Of a stretch of 42,384 nucleotides of DNA, positions 1 to 8,174 are shown piece after piece. The notes beneath the pieces were generated by a model. The model was not told the origin of the DNA and did not search any database. It saw nothing but the letters and a program-made list of their open reading frames with translations. The stretch is from SCUN01 sp964343975 (GTDB taxonomy: Bacteria > Acidobacteriota > Vicinamibacteria > Vicinamibacterales > SCN-69-37). Numbering within the stretch: the first letter of the stretch is position 1; the number at the start of each line of letters is the position of its first letter. Where the stretch lies: the NCBI GenBank assembly GCA_964343975.1, contig CAYFLU010000006.1, positions 1 to 42,384 on the forward strand. Direction: 5' to 3'. The translations under genes were made by a program, and so were the position numbers.

Positions 1-587
1 GGCCACTGCAGCACGGGCGTCTTCTGTCCGAACATCTCGCTCGGGCGCACCAGCGTGTGGAACTCGACGTATTTCGCCTTCGCCTGCGGCTCGAGCTTGT
101 CGAGAACGTGCTTGATCGGCACGCCGACCCACGGAATCACCATCGACCACCGCTCGACGCACCGATGCCGGTACACACGCTCTTCGAGCTGCTTGAAGTC
201 GATCAGCTTCTCGACGTCGTACTTGCCGGGCTTGTTGCAGGCGCCGTCGACTTCGACGGTCCACGGCGACGTCGTAAGCTTGCCGGCGTACTGCGCCGGA
301 TCGCCCTTGCCCGTACCGAACTCATAGAAGTTGTTGTAGCTCGTGATCTCTTCGTATTTGTTCGGCGGATCCACCTTGGGATCGGCGACGAACTTCGGAT
401 TCTGCGGCGCGGCGTAGCGATTCGCCTGCGCGAAGAGCGGCGTGTCGAACCCGCCGAAGGCCGCCGTCGCGAGCCCGGCGGCGCCGATCACGCCGGCTTT
501 CATGAACGTGCGCCGATCGTGGTACACCGACTCCGGTGTGATTTCGGATGACGCGACATCTGCCGACGTCTTGATCTTCAGGATCAT
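1..587 (-). CDS. msrP: Protein-methionine-sulfoxide reductase catalytic subunit MsrP (YedY), 5' part
   Basis: This is the first 195 residues of MsrP, the periplasmic molybdoenzyme that reduces methionine sulfoxide in damaged proteins; the rest lies beyond position 1. The N-terminus has a twin-arginine-type motif, YHDRRTFMKAG (residues 22-32), followed by an Ala/Gly-rich stretch. The block EITSYNNFYEFG (residues 80-91) and the segment RHRCVERWSMVIPW are characteristic of the family. Cys143 in RHRCVERW matches the cysteine that binds molybdenum. The ATG at 585-587 was chosen because GGAGAGGG lies about 8 bases before it and the protein then starts at the expected place before the Tat motif. The membrane partner MsrQ would be expected downstream, outside the window. 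moaC at 38926-39411 belongs to the cofactor pathway this enzyme needs. Confidence 0.93.
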   Translation of the reverse strand, partial: MILKIKTSADVASSEITPESVYHDRRTFMKAGVIGAAGLATAAFGGFDTPLFAQANRYAAPQNPKFVADPKVDPPNKYEEITSYNNFYEFGTGKGDPAQYAGKLTTSPWTVEVDGACNKPGKYDVEKLIDFKQLEERVYRHRCVERWSMVIPWVGVPIKHVLDKLEPQAKAKYVEFHTLVRPSEMFGQKTPVLQW

Positions 588-668
588 GACCTGCACCCTC
601 TCCCAAACTTGGCTGGACGATGGCTAATTAGAACACAGCGTTGGGATTAAGACGCGTTAAGGTCGCGG
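588..668. other. Short intergenic region upstream of msrP
   Basis: These 81 bases separate msrP from the end of the hydrolase gene and probably hold the msrP promoter on the minus strand. They are AT-richer than their surroundings. The minus strand reads TTCTAATTAG about 45 bases before the msrP start, a possible -10 region, and GGAGAGGG just before the start codon. I see no clear hairpin terminator for the hydrolase gene. Confidence 0.35.
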
Positions 669-1313
669 TCAGGCCCCGGCAAAAGACCGACGAATGATGT
701 CATCGATGGATGCGGACAGTTGATGGCCATCCTCGTACCACGTGAGGTCGACATTCGGCCGCCCCTCCGCCCAGGCCGCCACGGTCTCCGGCGGCACGGT
801 GTCGTCCTGGCGCCCCATGAAGATCTGGATGGGCAGGGTCAGCTGGAGCGGATAGGCGTCATACTGCGCCGCATCTTCATAGAGGCGGAACCAGACACGA
901 CGCGGCTGGTTGTGGGCGTAGTGGAAGAACTCGAGGACCCCGTCTTGCCGCCACTGCTCGATCCCGTGTTCGCCGAGTTGCCGCAGGCGATTGCCACCGA
1001 AATCGAAGGCCGGCGCCATGAGCGCGAGCCGCTGGACCTTCCCGGTGCGGTCCGCCGCAGCCGCGTGCACAGCCACAAACCCGCCGAGGCTCGATCCCAC
1101 GATCGCGACCGGGCCGGGCACGGCATCGATCGCGGTTCGGGCCTGCTCAAGCATGCGCGTGACCGTCAGCGTCTCGAACGACGGCTCGTTGAGATCCGGG
1201 CACGTGAACCCGATCCCCCGCGCCGCGCACGCCGCGGCAAACCGTTGCGCCTTACCCGACTCGGGCGATGACGCAAAGCCGTGGAGGTAGAGCACGTGGC
1301 GGATCCCCTGCAT
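669..1313 (-). CDS. Alpha/beta hydrolase, YqiA/UPF0227-like esterase
   Basis: A 214-residue cytoplasmic serine hydrolase of the small YqiA-like group, probably an esterase of unknown substrate. It starts MQGIRHVLYLHGFASSPESG, where the LHGF block forms the oxyanion-hole region. The nucleophile elbow GSSLGG gives Ser75, MGRQDDTVPPE gives the acid (Asp170 or Asp171), and YEDGHQL gives His197, so the triad looks complete. The open frame extends upstream, but that extension reads through the SET-domain gene in another frame and has no family similarity, so the ATG at 1311-1313 is preferred. The gene begins 4 bases after the SET gene stops, so the two are very likely co-transcribed. There is no signal peptide. 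Confidence 0.85.
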   Translation of the reverse strand: MQGIRHVLYLHGFASSPESGKAQRFAAACAARGIGFTCPDLNEPSFETLTVTRMLEQARTAIDAVPGPVAIVGSSLGGFVAVHAAAADRTGKVQRLALMAPAFDFGGNRLRQLGEHGIEQWRQDGVLEFFHYAHNQPRRVWFRLYEDAAQYDAYPLQLTLPIQIFMGRQDDTVPPETVAAWAEGRPNVDLTWYEDGHQLSASIDDIIRRSFAGA

Positions 1314-1317
1314 GCGG

Positions 1318-1764
1318 TCAGATCTTATTCTTGCAGCCGGGCCGGCAGCGGCACTGAATGCCCGCCTCGCCCCCGGTGTTGTAGTCGTAGGTGAGTTCTT
1401 CGCCCTTCTTGATGTTCCGGCCGGCGCGGATCCACACCGTGTGCTTGACCACTTCCGAGTAGCAGTTGGGCTTGCACGAGTGATTGATGAACCGCGCGAT
1501 ATTGCCGCCCACATTGCCGTCGCGCACCAGCCGGCGCGACACCGTGAACGACCAGATCATGCCCTTGGCCTGGTAGCGCCGCTCGCGCCAGTCGGACTTC
1601 GACGCCGAAATCAACTCGCCCTGATACTCCACGATCCGCGTGTTCTTGTTGAACGGCTCGCAGGCGTAGACGCCGTAGCCGGCGCCCTTGATCTTCGACT
1701 TCTTGCGGATCACTCGCTTGCCGGTCACGGTGGTCTCCGGCTTGGCTTTTCCCTTCACAGACAT
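1318..1764 (-). CDS. SET-domain protein-lysine methyltransferase
   Basis: A compact 148-residue protein made of an almost complete SET domain with a post-SET cysteine tail, as in eukaryotic histone lysine methyltransferases. Motifs in order: GAGYGVYACEPF (residues 28-38, SAM-binding), NHSCKPNC (94-101), GEELTYDY (121-128) with the catalytic Tyr region, and CRCRPGC (Cys138, 140, 144). A zinc site could form from these three cysteines plus Cys101 in NHSCKPNC. The bacterial substrate is unknown; ribosomal or DNA-associated basic proteins are possible. The open frame allows a start at 1794, but ATG 1762-1764 gives the usual short basic N-terminus and is preceded by TATATT at 6 bases, suggesting a leaderless start. 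It heads a two-gene operon with the hydrolase. Acquisition from a eukaryote or from another bacterium cannot be decided here. Confidence 0.9.
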   Translation of the reverse strand: MSVKGKAKPETTVTGKRVIRKKSKIKGAGYGVYACEPFNKNTRIVEYQGELISASKSDWRERRYQAKGMIWSFTVSRRLVRDGNVGGNIARFINHSCKPNCYSEVVKHTVWIRAGRNIKKGEELTYDYNTGGEAGIQCRCRPGCKNKI

Positions 1765-1770
1765 CTCTTC

Positions 1771-1776
1771 AATATA
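1771..1776 (-). promoter_or_regulatory. Candidate -10 box of the SET-domain gene
   Basis: The minus strand reads TATATT, then six bases, then the ATG at 1764. No Shine-Dalgarno is visible in between. The spacing fits a leaderless transcript. It faces the candidate -10 of the amidohydrolase at 1801-1806. Confidence 0.4.
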
Positions 1777-1800
1777 GCGGAAACCTCCCGCCACTCACCG

Positions 1801-1806
1801 TATACT
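1801..1806 (+). promoter_or_regulatory. Candidate -10 box of the amidohydrolase gene
   Basis: TATACT is followed by seven bases and the ATG at 1814, with no Shine-Dalgarno. This suggests a leaderless or nearly leaderless mRNA. The whole divergent promoter region is only 49 bases long. Confidence 0.45.
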
Positions 1807-1813
1807 GCGCGGC

Positions 1814-3043
1814 ATGCGGACCTCCCGTCGCGCCGGTCTTCTGCTCACCGCGGTCTCGATCATGGCCTTCGGCCTCGCCGGTCTCGCCGCGCAGGGCGGA
1901 CGCGGACGCGGCGGCGCCCCGATCACGCTCCACGCCGCGCGGGTCTTCGACGGCACAGGCGGCCTCATCCGTGACGGCGTCGTCGAGATCACCGGCTCGA
2001 AGATCACCTTCGTCGGGCAGCGTCCCGGCCCCTACACGTACGACATGGGGGACGCCACCCTCCTGCCGGGCATGATCGACGTGCACGTGCACCTCAACTG
2101 GTATTTCAGCGAGAACGGCAAGTATCAGGGCGGCAATGACACCGCGGCGTATGTGGCGGACGCCGTCCTCGAGAACTCGCGCAAGATGCTCCTCGCCGGG
2201 TTCACGACAGTACAGTCGCTCGGCGCGGCCACGGACAAACCGCTTCGCGACGCCATCGCGGCCGGCGTGGTCGTCGGGCCGCGCGTCCTCACCTCCATCT
2301 CGCAGATTCAGGGCGGCACGCTCACGCCGGACCAACTGCGCGATCGCGTGAAGCAGGCGAAGGACCAGGGCGCCGATGTCATCAAGTTTTTCGCCTCGGG
2401 CAGCATTCGCGACGGCGGCAAGATGAACGTCACGCAGGACCAGATCAACGCGGTGTGCGCCGAAGCCAAAGCGCAAGGTCTGCGCACGCTCGTCCATGCG
2501 CACGACTCACAGTCGGTGATCGCGGCCGTGAAGGCCGGTTGCTCGCAGGTCGAACACGGCCTCTTTGCGGACGATGCGGCCTATAAGGCGATGAAGGACG
2601 CGAACATCTTCTTCGACCCGAACATCGGTCTCGTCCTGCAGAACTACCTCGAAAACAAGGACAAGTTCTACGGCTCGGGTAACTTCACCGACGAGGGCTT
2701 CGCGTCGATGGAGAAAGTCGTGCCGACGCTCGAGGGCGGTTTCAAGAAGGCGCTGCAGTACGGCTTGAAGATGCCCATGGGCACGGATGCTGTGGCCGGC
2801 GCGCACGGACAGAACGCTCGGGAGATCATCGCGCGCGTGAAGGCCGGACAGGCGCCCAAAGACTCGCTCATCGGCGCCACCTCGCTCGCGGCGGAGTCAC
2901 TGGGCCTCGGCACCACCATCGGCACGCTCGCCTCCGGCTTCGAGGCCGACATCGTGGCCCTGAACGGCGACCCCCTGACGAAGATCGACGCCGTGCGGGA
3001 CGTGAAGTTCGTGATGAAGGGTGGGCGCGTCTACCGCAAATAG
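1814..3043 (+). CDS. Exported metal-dependent amidohydrolase (imidazolonepropionase/prolidase-like)
   Basis: A 409-residue member of the amidohydrolase superfamily, probably hydrolysing an amide or dipeptide bond outside the cytoplasm. The N-terminus (MRTSRRAGLLLTAVSIMAF...GLAAQ) is a clear signal peptide. The metal centre follows the usual order: HVH in GMIDVHVHLNW (about residues 91-93), a probable bridging lysine in VIKFFASG, HAH in LVHAHDSQ, His in QVEHGLF and Asp in MGTDAVAGAHG. The C-terminus ends in the typical beta-sandwich phrases GTLASGFEADIVALNGDPL and VKFVMKGGRVYRK. The exact substrate cannot be read from the sequence; related proteins cleave Xaa-Pro or Xaa-Lys/Arg dipeptides. It starts 49 bases from the divergent SET gene. 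Confidence 0.88.
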   Translation: MRTSRRAGLLLTAVSIMAFGLAGLAAQGGRGRGGAPITLHAARVFDGTGGLIRDGVVEITGSKITFVGQRPGPYTYDMGDATLLPGMIDVHVHLNWYFSENGKYQGGNDTAAYVADAVLENSRKMLLAGFTTVQSLGAATDKPLRDAIAAGVVVGPRVLTSISQIQGGTLTPDQLRDRVKQAKDQGADVIKFFASGSIRDGGKMNVTQDQINAVCAEAKAQGLRTLVHAHDSQSVIAAVKAGCSQVEHGLFADDAAYKAMKDANIFFDPNIGLVLQNYLENKDKFYGSGNFTDEGFASMEKVVPTLEGGFKKALQYGLKMPMGTDAVAGAHGQNAREIIARVKAGQAPKDSLIGATSLAAESLGLGTTIGTLASGFEADIVALNGDPLTKIDAVRDVKFVMKGGRVYRK

Positions 3044-3153
3044 CGACGAAGACGCAGTAAGACACTGCACGTTGGAATTCAGAAGCAACACGTGAGAAGT
3101 TGAAGTGGAAAGTAATAAGGACGAAGTAGACTCCCGGGCAACAGGAGACGCAC
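3044..3153 (+). promoter_or_regulatory. Leader region of the aminotransferase gene
   Basis: This AT-richer spacer holds TAGACT at 3127-3132 as a possible -10 box and a strong Shine-Dalgarno AGGAGA at 3143-3148, five bases before the ATG at 3154. It contrasts with the leaderless-looking starts elsewhere in the window. I see no convincing terminator for the upstream gene. Confidence 0.4.
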
Positions 3154-4443
3154 ATGTCTGACACCGCTTGGAATCGTCGTCAATTCCTCAATCGCGCGAG
3201 TCTTGGCGCAGTGGCCACCGCTGCGGTCAGCGCGCCGGGCCTCGAGCGGCTGCTCGCCGCCGCGCCGGACCACGCCGAGCGGGCCGCGACCGAGGTCGCG
3301 ATGGACGAGGCCTATTGGCGCACCGTGCAGGACGCGTTCACGCTCGATCGCACGATGATCAACCTGAACAACGGCGGCTGCAGCCCGGCGCCCCGCGTCG
3401 TCCACGAGACATTCAAGCGGTATCTCGACCACTCGAATCAGGCCCCGTCCTACTACATGTGGCGCGAGGTCGAGCCGGGCGTCGAGAACGCGAGGCGCGG
3501 ACTGGCGCTCGACACCGGGGCGGATCCCGAGACGATCGCGATCACGCGCAACGCCAGCGAGTCGCTGCAGATCGCGCAGCTTGGGCTCGACCTGAAGGCC
3601 GGCGATGAAGTCATCACGACCAATCAGGACTACGGTCGCATGCTGCAGACGTACGACCAGCGCGTGCTGCGCGACGGGATCAAGCTGACGAAGCTCTCTT
3701 TCAAGGTGCCGGCGACGTCCGCGGAACTCGTGAAGATGTTCGAACAGGCCATCACGCCGAAGACGAAGCTGATCCACTTCAGCCACATCACGAATCTCAC
3801 GGGCCAGATCTTCCCCGCCAAGGAGATCTGTGCGATGGCGCGGGCCAAGGGCATCACGACGATCGTCGACGGGGCGCACGCCTACTCGCACTTCCCCTTC
3901 AAGCTCACGGACTTCGACTGCGACTTCTACGGCACGTCGCTCCACAAGTGGCTGCTCGCGCCCATCGGCGCCGGCTTCCTCTACGTGCGCAAGGATCGCA
4001 TCGAGAAACACTGGGCGCTGCAGCCGGCCGGCGCGGGTCAGGTGAAGGACATCCGCAAGTTCGAGGAGATCGGCACGCACCCGGCCGCGAACCACAACGC
4101 CATCAGCGAAGCGCTCGTGTTCACGAGGACCATCGGCATGGAGCGCAAAGCCGCGCGCCTGCGCCATCTGCGCAACCGCTGGGCCGAGCGCCTGATGAAG
4201 CACCCGAAGATCGTGCTGCACACCCCGCTCGATCCCGCGCTGTCGTGCGCGATCGGCACGGTGCAGATCAAAGGCGTGCCGACGGGCGACGTGGGATCGA
4301 AGCTGTGGGACAAGCAGCGCATCCTCGCGACGCCGATCATCCATCCCGAATTCGAAGGCCTGCGCGTGACGCCGAACATCTACACGACGCTCGACGAGAT
4401 CGACATCTTCGCCGACACCATGGAGAAGATCGCGAAGGGCTAA
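3154..4443 (+). CDS. Tat-exported class V aminotransferase (isopenicillin N epimerase-like)
   Basis: A 429-residue PLP enzyme of the class V aminotransferase/cysteine desulfurase fold, closest in style to isopenicillin N epimerase-like proteins. It opens with a twin-arginine signal, NRRQFLNRASLGAVATAA, so the folded, PLP-loaded enzyme is probably exported. NLNNGGCSPAP forms the usual N-terminal phosphate and substrate region, DGAHAYSHFPF gives the PLP-contacting Asp, and GTSLHKWLLAP supplies the Schiff-base lysine, Lys265. The real reaction (epimerase, desulfurase or lyase) is not determined by these motifs. A strong Shine-Dalgarno precedes the start. The gene follows the exported amidohydrolase in the same direction, so the two may act on related peptide or amino acid substrates, which is a guess. 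Confidence 0.87.
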   Translation: MSDTAWNRRQFLNRASLGAVATAAVSAPGLERLLAAAPDHAERAATEVAMDEAYWRTVQDAFTLDRTMINLNNGGCSPAPRVVHETFKRYLDHSNQAPSYYMWREVEPGVENARRGLALDTGADPETIAITRNASESLQIAQLGLDLKAGDEVITTNQDYGRMLQTYDQRVLRDGIKLTKLSFKVPATSAELVKMFEQAITPKTKLIHFSHITNLTGQIFPAKEICAMARAKGITTIVDGAHAYSHFPFKLTDFDCDFYGTSLHKWLLAPIGAGFLYVRKDRIEKHWALQPAGAGQVKDIRKFEEIGTHPAANHNAISEALVFTRTIGMERKAARLRHLRNRWAERLMKHPKIVLHTPLDPALSCAIGTVQIKGVPTGDVGSKLWDKQRILATPIIHPEFEGLRVTPNIYTTLDEIDIFADTMEKIAKG

Positions 4444-4446
4444 GAT
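4441..4446 (+). promoter_or_regulatory. Possible -10 box before the DinB remnant
   Basis: TAAGAT lies six bases before the ATG at 4453. Its first three bases are the stop codon of the aminotransferase gene, so the match could be accidental. Confidence 0.22.
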
Positions 4447-4452
4447 CGCCCC

Positions 4453-4904
4453 ATGGGCATCGAGTCACAGACCGCGCCGTGGGCGCCGGAACTGCTTGCG
4501 CAGCTTGACGCGCACGACCGGCGGGCCACGGCGCTCGTGCAGGGGCTGACACACGAACAACTGAATCGACAGCCGTCGCCCGGTGCGTGGAGTATCGGCC
4601 AATGCCTGGCCCACCTGTGGGAAGCGAACGACGAATACATTTCCCCGCTCCACTCGGCGCTTGCCGGCCAGCCCGAAGGCATGCCGTATTGGAGCGCTTC
4701 CACGAGGGCAATCGCGCCGGCCGCGAACTGATCACGATTGCGGCGCGGCACGATGTGAACCGCGTGCGGTTCACGAATCCATTCCTGCCGCTGCTGCGGT
4801 TTCGTGTCGGCGCGGGCCTGCTGATTCTCGTGCGCCATCAGGATCGGCATCTGCAACAAGCGGAGCGAGTGCGCGCCGCGATGCGGGACATTCCCGCTCA
4901 GTGA
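4453..4904 (+). pseudogene. DinB/DUF664-family protein, disrupted by internal deletion and frameshift
   Basis: The first part (frame from 4453) reads as the N-terminal helices of a DinB-like four-helix-bundle protein: GAWSIGQCLAHLWEANDEY is the family's first conserved block. It continues to about 4690, then runs into a stop at 4729-4731. The C-terminal half is intact in another frame: VLERFHEGNRAGRELITIAA, then RVRFTNPF and LVRHQDRHLQQAERVR, which carries the conserved terminal histidine block, ending at 4904. The expected middle section is missing at the switch point, so this looks like an internal deletion that also shifted the frame rather than a single-base error. The family is loosely associated with metal-dependent thiol transfer or stress functions. 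The remnant overlaps the end of dnaE2 by 7 bases. Confidence 0.78.
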
Positions 4905-7900
4905 AAATCGTGCGACGGCACGTCTGGCGCGGAGTGATGCACCGCTTCGACACGATCCACCTTCACGGACACCGAGCCATCAAGGTTCTGCAGCACGCCT
5001 TCGATCAGCAAATACGGCGAGTCGACGATCACGCGTTTGTGCTCGCCGAAGATCTGCGGGGTGACGATCGCGTTGGCAATGCCGGTTTCATCTTCGAGTG
5101 AGAGAAAGACAAAGCCCTTCGCCGTACCGGGCCGCTGACGCGTGATCACGGCGCCGGCGACACGCACGCGGCGGCCGGGGCGCAGGCGCTTCAGATCGAT
5201 GGCGCGCAGCACGCCGCGCGGCGCCAGCGCGGGCCGCATGAGCGCCATCGGATGCGGACCGATCGTGAGGCCGGTCCCTGAGTAATCCGCGGCCACACGC
5301 TCGAGCATGGACATCTGTTTGAGGGGTGATCGGCTCGCAGCGTTTCCCGGGACCTGAAGGTCCCGGGCTCCATCCTGAAGGTCCCGGGCTCCATCTGTCA
5401 CGGCGCCTTCCGGAACCTGAAGGTCCCGGGCTCCATCGGCTGGCTCCCCTTCAGTGATGAGTTCAATTTCCTTGGCCTGCTCGGCTTGCCAGAGCGCGCT
5501 TCGGCGATCCGCCCCAAAGCACGACAACGCACCGATTTCAGCCAGCACCCGGAGTTCCTCACGCGCCAATTTCGCCTTCGATGCCAGGTCATCGATTGAG
5601 CGATAGTGCGCAATTCTGAGAATACGCGCCGCCGTTTCCCGCCGAAGGCCGCGCACCATGCAAAAACCCAGGCGCACGGCGCCATTCGGCTGAACAACCG
5701 ATTCCCAGCGGGATGCCATCACTTCGACCGGCTCGAAGCGCACGCCGCGACGCTGCGCGTCCTTCACCAGCGTCGCCGGATGGTAAAAGCCCATGGGCTG
5801 GTTATTGAGAAGTGCCGTGTAGAACGCGGCCGGGTAATGCGCTTTGAGATACGCGCTCGCATACACGATCAGCGCAAAACTGGCCGCGTGCGACTCGGGG
5901 AACCCGTACAACGCAAATGACGAGATCGACTTCACAACGCGATCCGCCGGCTCGCCCACGATGCCGTTTCTCGCCATGCCCTCACGCAACCGCACTTCGA
6001 TCGCTTCCATCCGCTTCACCGAGCGCTTGAAGCCCATCGCGCGACGCAGTTCTTCGGCTTCACCGCCGGAAAACCCCGCGGCCACCATGGCGATACGCAG
6101 CAACTGCTCCTGAAACAGCGGCACGCCGAGCGTGCGCTTCAGCACCGGCTCGAGCAGCGGATGGTCATACGTCACCGGCTCTTCCCCACGCCGGCGCCGC
6201 AGATACGGATGCACCATGTTGCCGACGATCGGCCCGGGCCGGATCAACGCGACTTCCACGACGATGTCGTAGAAGTGCTCGGGTTTCATGCGCGGCAGCG
6301 TCGCCATCTGCGCGCGGGATTCGACCTGGAAGATGCCGACCGTGTCAGCCGTCTGCAGCATCCGGTACACGGCGGGATCGTTCGGGGGCAGGTGAGCGAT
6401 GTCGACACGTGGACTGCTGGGTTCGCGGCCGTGGAATTCAGGCCGCGCTCCGTCTGCACCACTGTTAATGATCGTCAGCGCGTCTTCGAGCGCGGCCATC
6501 ATGCCGAGGCCGAGCAGATCCACCTTCACGATGCCGAGGTCGGCGCAGTCGTCCTTGTCCCACTGCACGACCACGCGACCGGGCATCGACGCCGGCTCGA
6601 GCGGCACAACCTCGTCGAGCCGGCCCTGACAGATCACCATGCCGCCCGAGTGCTGGCCCAGATGCCGCGGCAGATCCTGCATCTGCTTCCACAGCTCACC
6701 GAACTGCAGATAGCGCGGGTCGGTGGGATCCAGCCCCGACTCCTGCAAATTGCGCGCGAGCGTCTCGGTCGGGTCGACCCACTCGAACTGATGCATCATC
6801 CGCGCGAGGCGATCGATCTCGCCCTCGTCGAGCGACATCACCTTCCCCACTTCGCGCGCGGCGCTGCGGCCGCGATACGTGATCACGTTGGCCGTCATCG
6901 CTGCGCCGAGCCGGCCGTAGCGCTCATAGACGTATTGGATGACGCGCTCACGCCGGTCCCCGCTCGGCAAATCCAGATCGATGTCGGGCCACTCGCCGCG
7001 TTCTTCCGACAAGAAACGTTCGAACAGCAGCTCCATCCCGACCGGATCCACCGCCGTGATGCCGAGCGAATAGCACACGGCGCTGTTGGCCGCCGACCCG
7101 CGCCCTTGCACGAGAATGCCCTGCTGGCGGCAGAAGTTGACGAGATCCCACACGATCAGGAAGTAGCCGGCGAGTTCGAGCTTCTCGATCAGCGCGAGCT
7201 CACGATCAATCTGCGCACGCGCCGTGTCGTGGTACGGCCGGTAGCGATTCCGCGCGCCGACCTGCGTGATGCGGCGCAGAAACGAGGCCTGAGTTTCACC
7301 GGCCGGCACGGGATACTCCGGAAACCGGTAGCCGAGATTGGCAAGCGTGAACTCGAGCCGCTCGGCGAGCGCCTCGGTGCCGGCCAGCGCCTGCGGCAGA
7401 TCCGCAAACAACCGCGTCATCACCTCCGGCGGTTTCAGGTAGCGCTCGGCATTGGCGACGAGCCGGCGGCCGGCCTGCTCGAGTGTGACGCCGTGATGAA
7501 TACACGTGAGCACGTCGAAGAGCGGCCGATCCTCTGGCGTCGCGAACCGCACGCCGTTGGTCGCCATCAACGGCACGCGAAACGCCTCGGCCAGATCCAT
7601 GAGCGCGCGATTGCCCGACGCGTCATCGCGCAGCAGATGCCGCTGCAGTTCGACCCAGACATTGCCGCGGCCAAACACGCCAATCAGTTGATCGACGAGG
7701 CCACCGACGCCGTGCCGCTCCGCATCGAGCGCGCTGATACCGGCCAGCGCGATGAGCCCGCTCGCGCGCCCGTCGAAGTCTTTCAGCGTGTAGCGCGCCT
7801 CGCCTTTGGCCGCGCGCAGTTTGCCCTGCGTGATCGTGCGGCAGAGATGGCGATAGCCCTCGGCCGACGACACCAGCACAGGCAAACGCCACGGCCGGTC

Positions 7901-8137
7901 GTCTTTGCCGGTCCCGGCCGTCCCGGCGCCGCCCATCGACAGTTCGGCGCCGACGATGGCCTTGAGCCCGGCTTTCCGCGCGGCGCGATAAAACTGCGGC
8001 GCGCCGTAGACGCCGTCGGCGTCGAGCAACGCCAGCGCCGGATAGCCGAGCTCGGCCGCGCGCGTGATCAGCGTCTCGGGCAGAGACGCGCCGCGCAAAA
8101 ACGAAAAGGCCGATGACGTGTGGAGTTCAGTGAACAT
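4898..8137 (-). CDS. dnaE2: Error-prone DNA polymerase III alpha subunit DnaE2 (ImuC)
   Basis: A 1079-residue C-family DNA polymerase of the damage-inducible DnaE2 type, which performs translesion synthesis with ImuA and ImuB. It starts with a PHP domain (ELHTSSAFSFLRGASLPETL); the first metal motif reads HTSS. The polymerase core includes GRGSAANSAVCYSLGI (near residue 347) and PDIDLDLPSGDRRERVIQYV (near 385), which holds catalytic aspartates, then the tandem helix-hairpin-helix region. A C-terminal OB fold reads RVRVAGAVITRQRPGTAKGF. There is no beta-clamp-proximal tail as long as in DnaE1, matching the family. Between the helix-hairpin-helix region and the OB fold lies an odd linker with three DGARDLQ units encoded by palindromic repeats (see 5346-5436). 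It is the last gene of the imuA-imuB-dnaE2 operon, 37 bases after imuB. Confidence 0.96.
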   Translation of the reverse strand: MFTELHTSSAFSFLRGASLPETLITRAAELGYPALALLDADGVYGAPQFYRAARKAGLKAIVGAELSMGGAGTAGTGKDDRPWRLPVLVSSAEGYRHLCRTITQGKLRAAKGEARYTLKDFDGRASGLIALAGISALDAERHGVGGLVDQLIGVFGRGNVWVELQRHLLRDDASGNRALMDLAEAFRVPLMATNGVRFATPEDRPLFDVLTCIHHGVTLEQAGRRLVANAERYLKPPEVMTRLFADLPQALAGTEALAERLEFTLANLGYRFPEYPVPAGETQASFLRRITQVGARNRYRPYHDTARAQIDRELALIEKLELAGYFLIVWDLVNFCRQQGILVQGRGSAANSAVCYSLGITAVDPVGMELLFERFLSEERGEWPDIDLDLPSGDRRERVIQYVYERYGRLGAAMTANVITYRGRSAAREVGKVMSLDEGEIDRLARMMHQFEWVDPTETLARNLQESGLDPTDPRYLQFGELWKQMQDLPRHLGQHSGGMVICQGRLDEVVPLEPASMPGRVVVQWDKDDCADLGIVKVDLLGLGMMAALEDALTIINSGADGARPEFHGREPSSPRVDIAHLPPNDPAVYRMLQTADTVGIFQVESRAQMATLPRMKPEHFYDIVVEVALIRPGPIVGNMVHPYLRRRRGEEPVTYDHPLLEPVLKRTLGVPLFQEQLLRIAMVAAGFSGGEAEELRRAMGFKRSVKRMEAIEVRLREGMARNGIVGEPADRVVKSISSFALYGFPESHAASFALIVYASAYLKAHYPAAFYTALLNNQPMGFYHPATLVKDAQRRGVRFEPVEVMASRWESVVQPNGAVRLGFCMVRGLRRETAARILRIAHYRSIDDLASKAKLAREELRVLAEIGALSCFGADRRSALWQAEQAKEIELITEGEPADGARDLQVPEGAVTDGARDLQDGARDLQVPGNAASRSPLKQMSMLERVAADYSGTGLTIGPHPMALMRPALAPRGVLRAIDLKRLRPGRRVRVAGAVITRQRPGTAKGFVFLSLEDETGIANAIVTPQIFGEHKRVIVDSPYLLIEGVLQNLDGSVSVKVDRVEAVHHSAPDVPSHDFH
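5346..5436. repeat. Palindromic 21-bp repeats inside dnaE2, three copies
   Basis: Three copies of a 21-bp unit with core CCTGAAGGTCCCGGGCTCC occur at 5353-5373, 5374-5394 (directly tandem) and 5416-5436 (after a 21-bp gap). The first copy lies in a perfect palindrome, 5346-5367: arms CCCGGGACCT and AGGTCCCGGG around GA. The third has one arm mismatch. All spacings are multiples of three, so on the minus strand each unit encodes DGARDLQ and dnaE2 stays open. I did not notice further copies in the window by eye. Confidence 0.85.
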
Positions 8138-8174
8138 CGCGTAAACGAGACGTGGACCGCTGCGCCCGTGAGGG

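Noticed and set aside
3079..4344. A 421-codon open frame antisense to the class V aminotransferase
   Set aside because: Low-complexity, Arg/Asp/His-rich translation without family motifs; the opposite strand has a complete PLP enzyme with a Shine-Dalgarno.
5395..5415. Spacer between palindromic repeats as a CRISPR-like unit
   Set aside because: Only three copies, two directly adjacent without spacer, and all within an open polymerase frame. This is not a CRISPR array.
6161..8116. A 651-codon open frame antisense to dnaE2
   Set aside because: Its translation is rich in His, Arg, Asp and Ala with no domain, and it mirrors a well-identified polymerase gene. Such long antisense frames are expected in GC-rich coding DNA.
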